48,000 nucleotides of DNA, from the NCBI GenBank assembly GCA_037176845.1, contig JAYKXP010000244.1, positions 1 to 48,000 on the forward strand, written 5' to 3'. Positions within the stretch are counted from its first letter, which is position 1; each line of letters opens with the position of its first letter. Shown one piece after another: positions 20,742 through 30,803 of the stretch. The notes under the pieces were generated by a model. The model searched no databases and was not told where the DNA came from. It saw only the letters and a list, made by a program, of their open reading frames with translations. A program made the position numbers and the translations under genes. Origin of the DNA: Paramarasmius palmivorus. Its lineage: Eukaryota; Basidiomycota; Agaricomycetes; Agaricales; Marasmiaceae.

Positions 20742-21887
20742 CTCAAAGACGACTTCGAAGTCATACCTTCCCGGGAAGGCTACATTGGGAGCTCAGGCCA
20801 GTCGTATTTTACTCAAAGGTCGCCTGCCAAAGGAAGATCAACCTGGACCAGGGGAGTGGAATGGGCCTCTCTCTCGAATGAAGAAGACGCGTTTTCGGAT
20901 GGAGGAGTATCCATAGAGATGTCAGAAGAGCTTTCGGAAGCCGTATCGGAGGCTGAGACAGTCGCATTGGATAGCGAGAGCGGTTGGATGGACGAGGAGG
21001 CTTCGCACGAGCTGCTGCCGCTCGGTACTGAACACCTCCGGGGAAAGGGCAAAAAGCGCAAGAGGAAGTCATGGAAGGCTGTAGGCATTTGTTTTAATAA
21101 GAAAAGAAGGGTCTGGCTGACGCTCTATCCACAGAAACGTCCCAATATCCACTGGAAAGCCAACTACCGCGCGGTATTCTTACAGGAGCTGTTGAGAGCT
21201 AAAGGCAGGGCTGATTGCAAGAATCAAGTCGCATGTAGCGACTGCAGAGGAAAAGATCCCAGTGGTCAAGAACAGGAGAGACGGATGGCCAAATTTCGAT
21301 GTCGAGAGTGCTTTTTCGGTGATATGATTTGTGAAATCTGTTGCTTGCGAAGACACCGCGATCAACCATTTCATTGGCTGGAGGTGTGTATCTCTTGATG
21401 TCACTACACGTATTGCAATATACTTAAACCACGCAGGAATGGAATGGGACAGGATTTCAAAGAACTTCCCTCAAAGGACTTGGCCAGGTGGTACAGCTGA
21501 ACCACATGAGTCGAGATTGTGTACGACCCATCGCATGTCACTCAAAGCTCCGAATTCTCCATGTAAATGGAATACACGACGTCAAGATTCAGTTCTGTGG
21601 TTGCGGCAAACGGATACCCCAATACCTTCAGTTATTGCGCCGTGGTCTGTATCCCGCAACATTGACGGAGGGGCATATTATGACATGTGCCTCCTTCACA
21701 CTCCTGCGCTCCATTCATAATCAATCCGCCACCACGAAAGGATCGGCTCACGATTTTTACCGAGCTCTCGAGAAGATGACTGACAAAACTCGTCTCAATC
21801 TCCCAAAATCACGATACCGACCTTTCCTTCGTATGATTCGCCAGTGGCGACATCTGAAGCTGCTTATGTGGGCTGGCCTGGGCCACG
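20734..21887 (+). pseudogene. KDZ2 transposase, fragment 2 of 5 (N-terminal cysteine cluster region)
   Basis: Resumes exactly after the duplication as VPLKDDFEVIPSREGYIG. An acidic stretch and a basic KGKKRKRKSWK follow, then the cysteine cluster CSDCRGKDP, FRCRECFFGDMICEICCLRR, and after a small intron (about 21384-21437) EWNGTGFQRTSLKGLGQVV, QFCGCGKRIPQ and LLRRGLYPAT. This is the CxC2-type N-terminal region, more diverged from KDZ1 than KDZ4 is. It ends in SRYRPFLRMIRQWRHLK... L-G-H at 21887, where the copia-type element is inserted. The frame continues at 24492 after removal of that element and one CCACG copy. No stop within this piece. Confidence 0.75.
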
Positions 21888-22298
21888 TGTTAGAATTATT
21901 TATCCTTTTATGGTTTCATTTGATGATCTTTGCTTTACATCGTTCATCTCTGATATTCGTATTCGTTCATCATTGTTCTATACACTGACCGCACGGTTCC
22001 ATGCTTCTTGCTGTTACTCCATTGCCTCGGTGTGGCATCTTCATTAGTACATATCCGTATTATGCTGTTGAACATTGGACTATATAAATTGTATATACAT
22101 ACTGCTAAATATTATCGTCTCTTGCTATTGTCTTGCACTAGTACTGCTAAACCCAGTCCCAAGGCTCTTCACAAGTCTTTCGATCACCAATCACTGTCCT
22201 TAGACCTTGCTGATTCGCTTAGGCGTCGATCACGGTCCGCTTGATTTGGCATCAAGTGTTAGGCGCTTCACCACTTGCTTAGATTATTGCTGCTAACA
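21888..22298 (+). repeat. 5' LTR (411 bp)
   Basis: Begins TGTTAGAATTA and ends GCTGCTAACA, with a 6-bp terminal inverted repeat TGTTAG/CTAACA. A TATAAA box lies at 22082-22087. Confidence 0.9.
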
Positions 22299-22311
22299 GG
22301 TTATGGGCCCC
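22299..22311 (+). promoter_or_regulatory. Primer binding site, half-tRNA(iMet) type
   Basis: GGTTATGGGCCCC directly follows the LTR. GGTTATG(A/G)GCCC is complementary to the anticodon arm of initiator tRNA-Met (GGGCUCAUAACC), the internal priming site used by several copia-like elements, with one mismatch. This supports the copia assignment independently of Gag. Confidence 0.6.
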
Positions 22312-22460
22312 GGTCCATACACTTGAACGTCAACAAAGCCAGGGGAGCAAAACTAAAGGACTACAAAGGAATCACTGAAGTTAATAAGAAGGAAAAGGCT
22401 TCTCAATTATAGGAGTAGGAGCATCAGACACCAGACAACGACGAAGAAGATTATTACGAC

Positions 22461-23741
22461 ATGACTTCCATATACAAAACATTCTCAAAAATCACGCAAC
22501 TCATTCCATATGGGAAGGACCAGAATTGGGCATCATGGAAGGACCAGAATTGGGCATCATGGAAGTTTCGAATAGAAACTGCAGCAGAAGCAGTTGAATG
22601 CAGTGAACTGTTGGAGACAGTCACCAATTCCAGCAATGACAGGTCATTGAAATGGGCAATCATCAGCAAACTACCAAACAGCATAGTCCTCCGGTACAAG
22701 GATGTAAAGTCAACTGCAGAACTATGGAAAGCATTGAAAGGAGATTTTGATCAAAAGAATGCTTTGGTAGAAGCATATCTGTTTAGATCTCTCCATTTGC
22801 TTGTATGCAGGGATATAACAAGGGTGGATGAACATTTGGACAAGCTTCTTGAAATTCGCAGTATGATCATCAACAAAGGAGGAGAAGTCCCAGATGACCA
22901 GTTCATAAACATCATCATCACATCCATTCCAAAGCAACTTTCCACCATAACTGCTCTCTTTTCCATGGGCAGAACTGCAGGAAGCAATCTAAAGGTCAAC
23001 CAGGTCATTTCCACTGTTAGAGCAGAAGCACAAGGCATGGCTCTACACTCAAGTAGAGACCAGGTCAACCAAGCCTCAGACCAAGGAAGAGGAATTGGTG
23101 GTAGTGTTCACCGCAACAGTGACGGCAGCATTACTTGCTACAAATGCCAACAGAAGGGGCATATTGCTCGATACTGCACTGGTCAGATAGCTGCAAAGGC
23201 CAACACCTCAGTCCCCACCACTGTTCAGGAACCAAAGACAGAGATAACAGCCTTAGTTGGACTGGAACGGTTAGATTGGCAAAGTGATGCAGATACATGG
23301 TTGGCAAGAGTCACAACATGCCATACTCCAAAGGACAAACCCCCTACAACAGCATTTCATGCTCACGTATCAGATGAGGGGGTGAAATTTGGTCAAGATG
23401 CAACTAGCCCACCCAGCTCCACAAACAATACAGAGTCAGATTGGGATGATATGCCGGATGACCCATGGGACACTACTGAGGAAGAGGAACCACAAACAGA
23501 GATAGATGGGGAAGAGCTTGCAGAGTTGGAACATGAGAATGGGGACAATGACAGGAGCTATATAGATGATGCCATTATCTGGGAGATGGTTCAAACTGGC
23601 AACAACACAATGAACAACCCCCAGGACAAAAATAACAACTCCAAAGGTCCTGAAACACCCCAGAAAATCCAAAAGGCCAAAAAAGCTGAGAAACAAGAAG
23701 CAGAAACAGGATGTAGCACAGCGTTACCACCAACCACTTGA
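22461..23741 (+). CDS. gag: Ty1/copia-type Gag (UBN2-like) with CCHC zinc knuckle
   Basis: 426 residues from the ATG at 22461 (MTSIYKTFSKITQLIPYGKD). The capsid-like part has the copia Gag pattern: a W-x-x-W-K start, LKWAIISKLPNSIVLRYKDV, TAELWKALKGDF and a helix IRSMIINKGGEVPDDQF. A single zinc knuckle C-Y-K-C-Q-Q-K-G-H-I-A-R-Y-C (C-x2-C-x4-H-x4-C) lies near residue 225-240, for RNA packaging. The C-terminus is acidic, then Lys-rich. It ends before any protease motif. A 24-bp tandem duplication (22517-22540 = 22541-22564) doubles the eight-residue unit DQNWASWK near the start without shifting frame. The gene is intact and probably still expressed from the LTR. Confidence 0.85.
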   Translation: MTSIYKTFSKITQLIPYGKDQNWASWKDQNWASWKFRIETAAEAVECSELLETVTNSSNDRSLKWAIISKLPNSIVLRYKDVKSTAELWKALKGDFDQKNALVEAYLFRSLHLLVCRDITRVDEHLDKLLEIRSMIINKGGEVPDDQFINIIITSIPKQLSTITALFSMGRTAGSNLKVNQVISTVRAEAQGMALHSSRDQVNQASDQGRGIGGSVHRNSDGSITCYKCQQKGHIARYCTGQIAAKANTSVPTTVQEPKTEITALVGLERLDWQSDADTWLARVTTCHTPKDKPPTTAFHAHVSDEGVKFGQDATSPPSSTNNTESDWDDMPDDPWDTTEEEEPQTEIDGEELAELEHENGDNDRSYIDDAIIWEMVQTGNNTMNNPQDKNNNSKGPETPQKIQKAKKAEKQEAETGCSTALPPTT

Positions 23742-23760
23742 TGGCATTGAATGCCTCAAC

Positions 23761-24081
23761 ATGGATGAAGTGAAGGCAGCTTATGCGTACCATCAAAATC
23801 CTCGTTTCGCCTTCAATGTCGCCTATCAAACACTCACTTGTTTGAAAGCTTGTTCAATGCTAGGCGGATTGATTGTGTTGACTCGCCGATTCAACGAAAT
23901 GCGTGCATTATCTTCTGCAGGCAACAAATTCCTAAAAGCAAAGAAAGAGCCGGATAAGCTGGGACCCATAGCAATCAAAGAATCATTGGAGGATTGGCTT
24001 ACAAAAAGGATTGTCTTCAGCAAAAGGTCAAACGCTTCGCAAGTTGCAAGCAACTATGCTCGGTTTGCAGGGGAGTGTTAG
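23761..24081 (+). CDS. Unrecognised 106-aa ORF inside the gag-only retrotransposon
   Basis: An ATG-started frame (MDEVKAAYAYHQNPRFAFNV) fills the space between gag and the 3' LTR and stops 6 bp inside the LTR. It contains a hydrophobic helix (LKACSMLGGLIVLTRRF) followed by a Lys-rich segment. It does not resemble copia RNase H, integrase or reverse transcriptase as I know them. It could be a captured host fragment or a remnant pol piece; length and composition are coding-like, but nothing proves translation. Confidence 0.35.
   Translation: MDEVKAAYAYHQNPRFAFNVAYQTLTCLKACSMLGGLIVLTRRFNEMRALSSAGNKFLKAKKEPDKLGPIAIKESLEDWLTKRIVFSKRSNASQVASNYARFAGEC
24068..24075 (+). promoter_or_regulatory. Polypurine tract
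   Basis: A short purine-rich run (GCAGGGGAG, with the leading C the only non-purine) directly precedes the 3' LTR, the expected site for plus-strand priming. Confidence 0.55.
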
Positions 24082-24486
24082 AATTATTTATCCTTTTATG
24101 GTTTCATTTGATGATCTTTGCTTTACATCGTTCATCTCTGATATTCGTATTCGTTCATCATTGTTCTATACACTGACCGCACGGTTCCATGCTTCTTGCT
24201 GTTACTCCATTGCCTCGGTGTGGCATCTTCATTAGTACATATCCGTATTATGCTGTTGAACATTGGACTATATAAATTGTATATACATACTGCTAAATAT
24301 TATCGTCTCTTGCTATTGTCTTGCACTAGTACTGCTAAACCCAGTCCCAAGGCTCTTCACAAGTCTTTCGATCACCAATCACTGTCCTTAGACCTTGCTG
24401 ATTCGCTTAGGCGTCGATCACGGTCCGCTTGATTTGGCATCAAGTGTTAGGCGCTTCACCACTCGCTTAGATTATTGCTGCTAACA
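24076..24486 (+). repeat. 3' LTR (411 bp)
   Basis: Same length as the 5' LTR; one base difference seen (C at 24463 for T at 22275). Confidence 0.9.
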
Positions 24487-25484
24487 CCACGAACAGTCTT
24501 TCTCTGGTGGTGCTAGTAATGGACGTAAAGAGAATGTCCACGTCAAAAAAGGGGTAGTGGACGACGAGCATCCTGCAACGTTGGAGGATATCAAACGTCT
24601 GGAAGAGGAACTGGAGGGCTGGCTCACAATCAAGTGCCCTTCATGCCCGTATCCCGGTATCAATCTGCCTCTCGATTGGGAGAGTGACCCACGGCAGTGA
24701 GAGATCTCAGATTTACTCAACTTCTGCTGGCGCTAATAATGAATGTCAGATTTCTTTACCGTCTGTGTCTGTGCATAGACGGGAATTTTCGGCTGAAGGA
24801 GCAGCTAGTCTCGTCTCATTCAAGAGACCCTGCCCTCAATGATGGCATGGGATACTTCGTTAGACGAGTACCTTACGAGAGATGGACAATGTCAAAGGGC
24901 GATGAGGATGTCGTAGGTGTACTCAGTGGTTTGTTCTCGTTCGTTACTGATCGCTTTATGTGACAGATAAACAACTGTGTCCCGTTGGCTGCGCTAGCCA
25001 AGCAAAATACCAAGTTTTCGAAAGGTCTACGTTACACTGGCGTGGTCGGGGTAGCATGTGGACGGAGTGAAATGGTTGTAAGACTAGGTAACCTGCACAA
25101 GGGCGAGCGGTGAGTAGAAAGACCACCACAATAGGAAATCATTACTGATATCGGGTCTGAAGATACTCAAGTTCAGATTATGTGTTTCGAAAGGCGCTCC
25201 AAGATTTTCTGGCATTACTCCAACTTCTGGCAATCTATGATGTTGCATGCCAATGGTTCGTGAACCTGCTAAGCCGGCTGCGGAAGCTACCTTCAGACAT
25301 CAGGCTGGAGAATCCATCAACGAAGATGACACCAGGAATCGGCAAATTACACGAACTGGGACACAAACAGGCCAATCACGAGCAGTACTCGTTGAACTAT
25401 ATTCCAGGCGCGGGTAACACTGACGGAGAGGTTATGGAAAGAGTCTGGGGCGAGCATAACAACCTGGGGAACGCCACGAAAACC
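24487..25484 (+). pseudogene. KDZ2 transposase, fragment 3 of 5 (catalytic core)
   Basis: After the CCACG duplication the frame continues EQSFSGGASNGRKENVHV, a helical linker, then CPSCPYPGINLPLDWE. Three introns (donors at about 24697, 24913 and 25109) keep frame. The core shows LCIDGNFRLKEQL (first acidic residue), LLAIYDVACQWFVN (second) and GAGNTDGEVMERVWGEHN with the conserved E. It breaks off in GNATKT at 25484, where the first palindromic element is inserted after CGAAAACC. No stop codon inside this piece, so the core was intact until the insertions. Confidence 0.8.
25477..25484 (+). repeat. Target site duplication of palindromic element 1, left copy (CGAAAACC)
   Basis: Identical to 29774-29781. 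Removal of one copy plus the element joins GCC-ACG-AAA-ACC to ATG-GGC-CCA, giving the expected T-K-T-M-G-P-G of KDZ proteins. Confidence 0.85.
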
Positions 25485-27277
25485 CACTTCAGTCACCCCC
25501 CATACAGGACCTAATAGGTCCATCCCTTGAGGTGAGCAGTTGGGCCTCTTAGGTGGGTTTTTCAGTTGTGGTTACCTCAATAGGCAACTACCTCTACCTT
25601 AAGCCTGCAATAGGGTATTTTCCTGGAATTCAGCTAAATTAAGGTTTAGGCAGCTACCTATATAGTATAAAAGATTTCAAGCTATTGCCTGGGCTTTATT
25701 GGTAAATACCATATTTGTGTGACGTGACAGGGGGTGTCAGGGGTCCTGATTCTGAAAAATAGGCTATAAAATAGGCATTTATGCTCTGATATTGCTTTCA
25801 ATTATTCTATTGATGCCTTTATCTTGTTTTAAGTGTTTATAAGACTTGGATAGTGTAAATCCTATATAATTGTGCCTATTTCTCATTAAATAGCATGCTC
25901 TCCAATATAGGCTATACAAATGTAAATGTGACATATAAAATGCTATTGAGTATTGATATTAGACATAATAATCAGAGTAAAATAATATAAAACTCTAACC
26001 ACAAAAAGCAGCACAGTATTTACTACTAGTAGCTTAAAATATAGATGCTAACACTATAAAATTGTAATCTTATCAATTTAGTGAGTATTATAGGTAGCTA
26101 TCTGTAAATTGAAAGCAGATATCTGATTCCATATGACTTAAGAATCTCTATCTATCATTTAAAAATAAGATAGGTAGCAACCTGTATCTTCTAGGCACTT
26201 GCTTTAATATAAATGGTGTCTACCATAGCTCATAGGTATATACCTTGAGTTAGTCTATACTATAGGTAATTACCTGAAAGTGATATGGGTAACAGGTAGT
26301 AACCTATATCTTTCAGGTATCTGCCCTAACATCAATGTATCTACCACAGATCTCAGGTAGTTGCCTCAGGCTCTTTTAGACTACAGGTAATTACCTCAAA
26401 GCTATATAAGTGGCAGGTGTTTGCCTGAGATAGATATATAAAATAATACATATATTATTATACTTTCTATAATCCAAAACAGGCAAGGACCCAGAGGAAT
26501 TCATGAATTAATTTTTTACATACTTTATGGCGCTTTTTTGGGCGCTTTTTTAACAGGAAAATAATTCCCACCCCTTCTGACATCATTTAAACATTATTTT
26601 AAAGTTATTTTAGAGTTTTTGAGCACTTTTTGAGCGCTTTTTTTAATGGAAAATTATTCCCACCCCTTCTGACATCATTTGAGATCTTTTCCACTCCGCT
26701 TTTTTGGTCCCAAAATAGAAGGTGCTCTTACCTCACTATTTTCTACCTGGAATCAATGCATTGGGGGGCTATTGGGGTATGCTGGGGGGCTATAAAAATC
26801 ACATTTTTGAGGGAATATGTTCTAATATGTTCTAAAAGCATGCTACTGCAATTGGGGGGCAGGAGAATGCAAAAAAAGCGGTCCAAATATGGTAATTCAG
26901 GAAAATGGCATATTGAATCTTGGGCTACAGGGCAGATATTGACATGGGGTAAGTTGGAGGACCTAGATACATTAAATACAAGGCTGGAGACACCAAATAG
27001 TACATAGATTAGTGGGATAATGGTGTTTAAATATCAAAAATACTGAAAATCTCCGAAATTGGGGGAATAAGATTACAGGATGGGATGTAATGCAACTAGG
27101 GCTTAGATGTTGTGGAACAGAGATGATATATATGTCCCCTTGATGGGTTTACAATCCTGGAGAGCTGCCTATTTTTCCAGATTTATTACAGCTAAATTCG
27201 CTTTTTTTGGACATTGGTAATACTATACCACAGGGAATGATTGGGATAGGCTAATTCTTGTTCATAACCCACTCTAT
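25485..27277 (+). repeat. Palindromic element 1, left arm
   Basis: Inverted copy of 27981-29773. The outer 1 kb (to about 26510) has no counterpart in palindromic element 2; the inner part (about 26515-27277) resembles 31085-31730. Confidence 0.85.
25582..26426. promoter_or_regulatory. Cluster of 12-bp subterminal palindromes (AGGTARYTACCT type), left arm
   Basis: Clear copies at 25582-25593, 25648-25659, 26172-26183, 26234-26245, 26264-26275, 26294-26305, 26355-26366, 26385-26396 and 26415-26426. Weaker ones are at 26092, 26193 and 26315. Typical forms are AGGTAATTACCT, AGGTAGTTGCCT and AGGTAGTAACCT. All are mirrored in the right arm. Such clustered motifs resemble transposase-binding sites. 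Confidence 0.6.
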
Positions 27278-27980
27278 GGTATACAGATGATGAATATATA
27301 CTTGCCCAAGCACTCCTGTATGTGCAACACCTTATTCAATCCAATGTATTGTACAGTTATGTAACACAGGCAGTAATACATGAATAGCACCTCAGGGAAG
27401 CATCCCAGCACCAAGGAGAGTTGAGAATCAAGTTCAGGCACTCAAAATACACTTTCCTACTATAAAAGTACATTTTTTGAATACATCTGTATGTTGCTAC
27501 ATAAAAAATCACATTTTTAGGGTTTTTTTTATACTGGAGCATGGGGACTGCTCCTAAAATCACCAAAAGTGAATTAGAGACTGCTCACTATGCATAGAAC
27601 AGGAATATCAATTGCCTCCATGAGTCCCATGACAGGAATCCTTATGCCAGATGCATTAATTCTTGCACAATTACAGAAAACATGTAATATTGATGTAGTA
27701 TTACAGGGAGGGGTCTGGGGACTTGGAGAATCTCAAAATCAAATTCAGCATGAAAAAACAGTTAAGAAACAATCCAGGTTTGAAAGGAATCCAATTACTA
27801 TAGCTTGAGATATGTTCAAGTTATCTTTATAGGCTTATGTATAAAGTACTTGCAATCAATCTTTAACTTGGATTGTCTGACCTTTTCATTTAGATCTTCC
27901 AGACCATTAGACCACTCTAGAACTAGCAATACCAACTCTATGACATTGGAATATGAAGTATATAATACTATTTGGTGTCT
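27278..27980. repeat. Palindromic element 1, unique central spacer
   Basis: Single-copy within this element. The part 27278-27800 is related to the inner arm of palindromic element 2 (31730-32230), including a shared frame beginning MHRTGISIASM at 27590. Confidence 0.6.
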
Positions 27981-29773
27981 ATAGAGTGGGTTATGAACAA
28001 GAATTAGCCTATCCCAATCATTCCCTGTGGTATAGTATTACCAATGTCCAAAAAAAGCGAATTTAGCTGTAATAAATCTGGAAAAATAGGCAGCTCTCCA
28101 GGATTGTAAACCCATCAAGGGGACATATATATCATCTCTGTTCCACAACATCTAAGCCCTAGTTGCATTACATCCCATCCTGTAATCTTATTCCCCCAAT
28201 TTCGGAGATTTTCAGTATTTTTGATATTTAAACACCATTATCCCACTAATCTATGTACTATTTGGTGTCTCCAGCCTTGTATTTAATGTATCTAGGTCCT
28301 CCAACTTACCCCATGTCAATATCTGCCCTGTAGCCCAAGATTCAATATGCCATTTTCCTGAATTACCATATTTGGACCGCTTTTTTTGCATTCTCCTGCC
28401 CCCCAATTGCAGTAGCATGCTTTTAGAACATATTAGAACATATTCCCTCAAAAATGTGATTTTTATAGCCCCCCAGCATACCCCAATAGCCCCCCAATGC
28501 ATTGATTCCAGGTAGAAAATAGTGAGGTAAGAGCACCTTCTATTTTGGGACCAAAAAAGCGGAGTGGAAAAGATCTCAAATGATGTCAGAAGGGGTGGGA
28601 ATAATTTTCCATTAAAAAAAGCGCTCAAAAAGTGCTCAAAAACTCTAAAATAACTTTAAAATAATGTTTAAATGATGTCAGAAGGGGTGGGAATTATTTT
28701 CCTGTTAAAAAAGCGCCCAAAAAAGCGCCATAAAGTATGTAAAAAATTAATTCATGAATTCCTCTGGGTCCTTGCCTGTTTTGGATTATAGAAAGTATAA
28801 TAATATATGTATTATTTTATATATCTATCTCAGGCAAACACCTGCCACTTATATAGCTTTGAGGTAATTACCTGTAGTCTAAAAGAGCCTGAGGCAACTA
28901 CCTGAGATCTGTGGTAGATACATTGATGTTAGGGCAGATACCTGAAAGATATAGGTTACTACCTGTTACCCATATCACTTTCAGGTAATTACCTATAGTA
29001 TAGACTAACTCAAGGTATATACCTATGAGCTATGGTAGACACCATTTATATTAAAGCAAGTGCCTAGAAGATACAGGTTGCTACCTATCTTATTTTTAAA
29101 TGATAGATAGAGATTCTTAAGTCATATGGAATCAGATATCTGCTTTCAATTTACAGATAGCTACCTATAATACTCACTAAATTGATAAGATTACAATTTT
29201 ATAGTGTTAGCATCTATATTTTAAGCTACTAGTAGTAAATACTGTGCTGCTTTTTGTGGTTAGAGTTTTATATTATTTTACTCTGATTATTATGTCTAAT
29301 ATCAATACTCAATAGCATTTTATATGTCACATTTACATTTGTATAGCCTATATTGGAGAGCATGCTATTTAATGAGAAATAGGCACAATTATATAGGATT
29401 TACACTATCCAAGTCTTATAAACACTTAAAACAAGATAAAGGCATCAATAGAATAATTGAAAGCAATATCAGAGCATAAATGCCTATTTTATAGCCTATT
29501 TTTCAGAATCAGGACCCCTGACACCCCCTGTCACGTCACACAAATATGGTATTTACCAATAAAGCCCAGGCAATAGCTTGAAATCTTTTATACTATATAG
29601 GTAGCTGCCTAAACCTTAATTTAGCTGAATTCCAGGAAAATACCCTATTGCAGGCTTAAGGTAGAGGTAGTTGCCTATTGAGGTAACCACAACTGAAAAA
29701 CCCACCTAAGAGGCCCAACTGCTCACCTCAAGGGATGGACCTATTAGGTCCTGTATGGGGGGTGACTGAAGTG
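27981..29773 (-). repeat. Palindromic element 1, right arm
   Basis: Reverse complement of 25485-27277; ends GGGGGGTGACTGAAGTG. Confidence 0.85.
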
Positions 29774-30803
29774 CGAAAACCATGGGCCCAGGTTCACGGG
29801 AAGATTACATCGACTCACAGGTTGCTGAGTGGAACTGGGAGAAGTTGGTGGGCTTAGGTACGCTTACACCGGTGGATGTTAGACTCTCATCAGCTCATCT
29901 GTGTACAGGTTTGACCATGCTTAGGCGCTATCGGGGGGCAGTAAAAGACTGAGCAAAACATGTATCAGAGCATGAAGGTCTGACAGCCAATTTGGATGCC
30001 GAACTCGTGGAACGTTGGGAGCAGATGTGTCAAACCTGGGAACAGGCACTGACACCTAAGGCGGATGTCGAAAATCCGTACGCCATCAGCGAGGAATGTG
30101 AGTGTGCTTTGTGTTTGTCATCTTATGCTGACATTTGTAACTAACAATATCTCAAGTCCTCAGTGTCGACGAAGCTCTCACTGAGCTCTCCTGGGAAGAG
30201 CATGAGCGAGTAATAGCTGGAGGGGTCCAGTACCATGCAGTTGATGCAGCGGGGTTTGTGATGTTAGCATTGGAAATCAGGGATACTCAGTAAGTCCATA
30301 GGTGCTTGCTTTTTGTGAATTATGCTGATGTTGGCTGGTATAGACAGAAGATGCGCCAGACCTTTGATGAGCAAACAAGATCTCCTACTGTGAATCAATC
30401 ACGAAAAATGGCAGAGCAACGCTCCGCTCTTCGCCGACGCATTCAGGCCTATGAAGAACTTCGACCCATATACATGCCCGGTCTCGCTTCGTATTTGGCA
30501 AGCATCGACAGAGCGGAGGACAGTTCCGAGGTAGAGCCAGAAAATGTCAGTATTTGGCTGGCTTCCGACATCCCATCGGATCACTTTGTGCAAGTCTGCA
30601 TACCGACACTTCCACGTATTGAAGGGCGGTTGCAATTGGCTCGCTGCTACGACGCCTTGCATTCTCTCAGACACGCGTTACGTGTGAAGACTCGTATGTT
30701 GCTGTTCAAAAACACCAACATACGAGGTCAGCGAGACTCTCATCGCACATGGGACACCATTAATCGGGTTGTTTCCCGAATTCAGCGTGCCAGCCGCCCG
30801 TCC
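29774..30803 (+). pseudogene. KDZ2 transposase, fragment 4 of 5 (nonsense codon inside)
   Basis: Begins with the second CGAAAACC copy, then MGPGSREDYIDSQVAEWNWE. An intron (about 29857-29908) joins in frame to LTMLRRYRGAVKD, which is followed by an in-frame TGA at 29950-29952 and then AKHVSEHEGLTANLDAEL in the same frame. Later exons read NPYAISEE, ALEIRDTQ, RIQAYEELRPIYMP and TINRVVSRIQRAS. Thus the frame is conserved on both sides of one nonsense codon, a single base change. The piece stops at 30803, where palindromic element 2 is inserted. Confidence 0.75.
30796..30803 (+). repeat. Likely target site duplication of palindromic element 2, left copy (GCCCGTCC)
   Basis: Matches 33810-33817 (GCCCGTAC) at seven of eight bases, directly abutting symmetric ends GCCCTTTTT/AAAAAGGGC. 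Confidence 0.55.

Larger units (their letters stand above)
21888..24486 (+). mobile_element. Gag-only Ty1/copia-type LTR retrotransposon nested in KDZ2
   Basis: Two 411-bp LTRs (21888-22298 and 24076-24486), TGTTAG...CTAACA ends and a perfect 5-bp duplication CCACG (21883-21887 and 24487-24491) define a 2,599-bp element. It encodes a Gag (22461-23741) but no protease, integrase, reverse transcriptase or RNase H, so it must borrow these to move. The LTRs differ at a single base that I can see (T at 22275, C at 24463), so insertion is recent. The KDZ2 frame is restored when it is removed. Confidence 0.9.
25485..29773. mobile_element. Palindromic foldback element 1 (4.3 kb, 8-bp duplication)
   Basis: Starts CACTTCAGTCACCCCCCATA and ends with its reverse complement. 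The inverted arms 25485-27277 and 27981-29773 are 1,793 bp each and stay in exact register (positions sum to 55258 throughout), with no mismatch in the stretches I compared. The central spacer 27278-27980 is 703 bp. The arms are AT-rich with many 12-bp subterminal palindromes of AGGTARYTACCT type. No transposase is encoded; mirrored 125-codon frames at 26630-27007 and 28251-28628 are a by-product of symmetry. Mobilisation in trans by an 8-bp-duplication transposase (KDZ or hAT-like) is inferred. Confidence 0.85.

Noticed and set aside
20634..21398. KDZ2 starting at 20634
   Set aside because: The upstream part is the right inverted repeat of the inner element and has no ATG; the true first codons are at 6461-6508.
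26630..28628. Two identical 125-codon frames facing each other
   Set aside because: They are exact mirror images produced by the palindrome and have no domain; not counted as genes.
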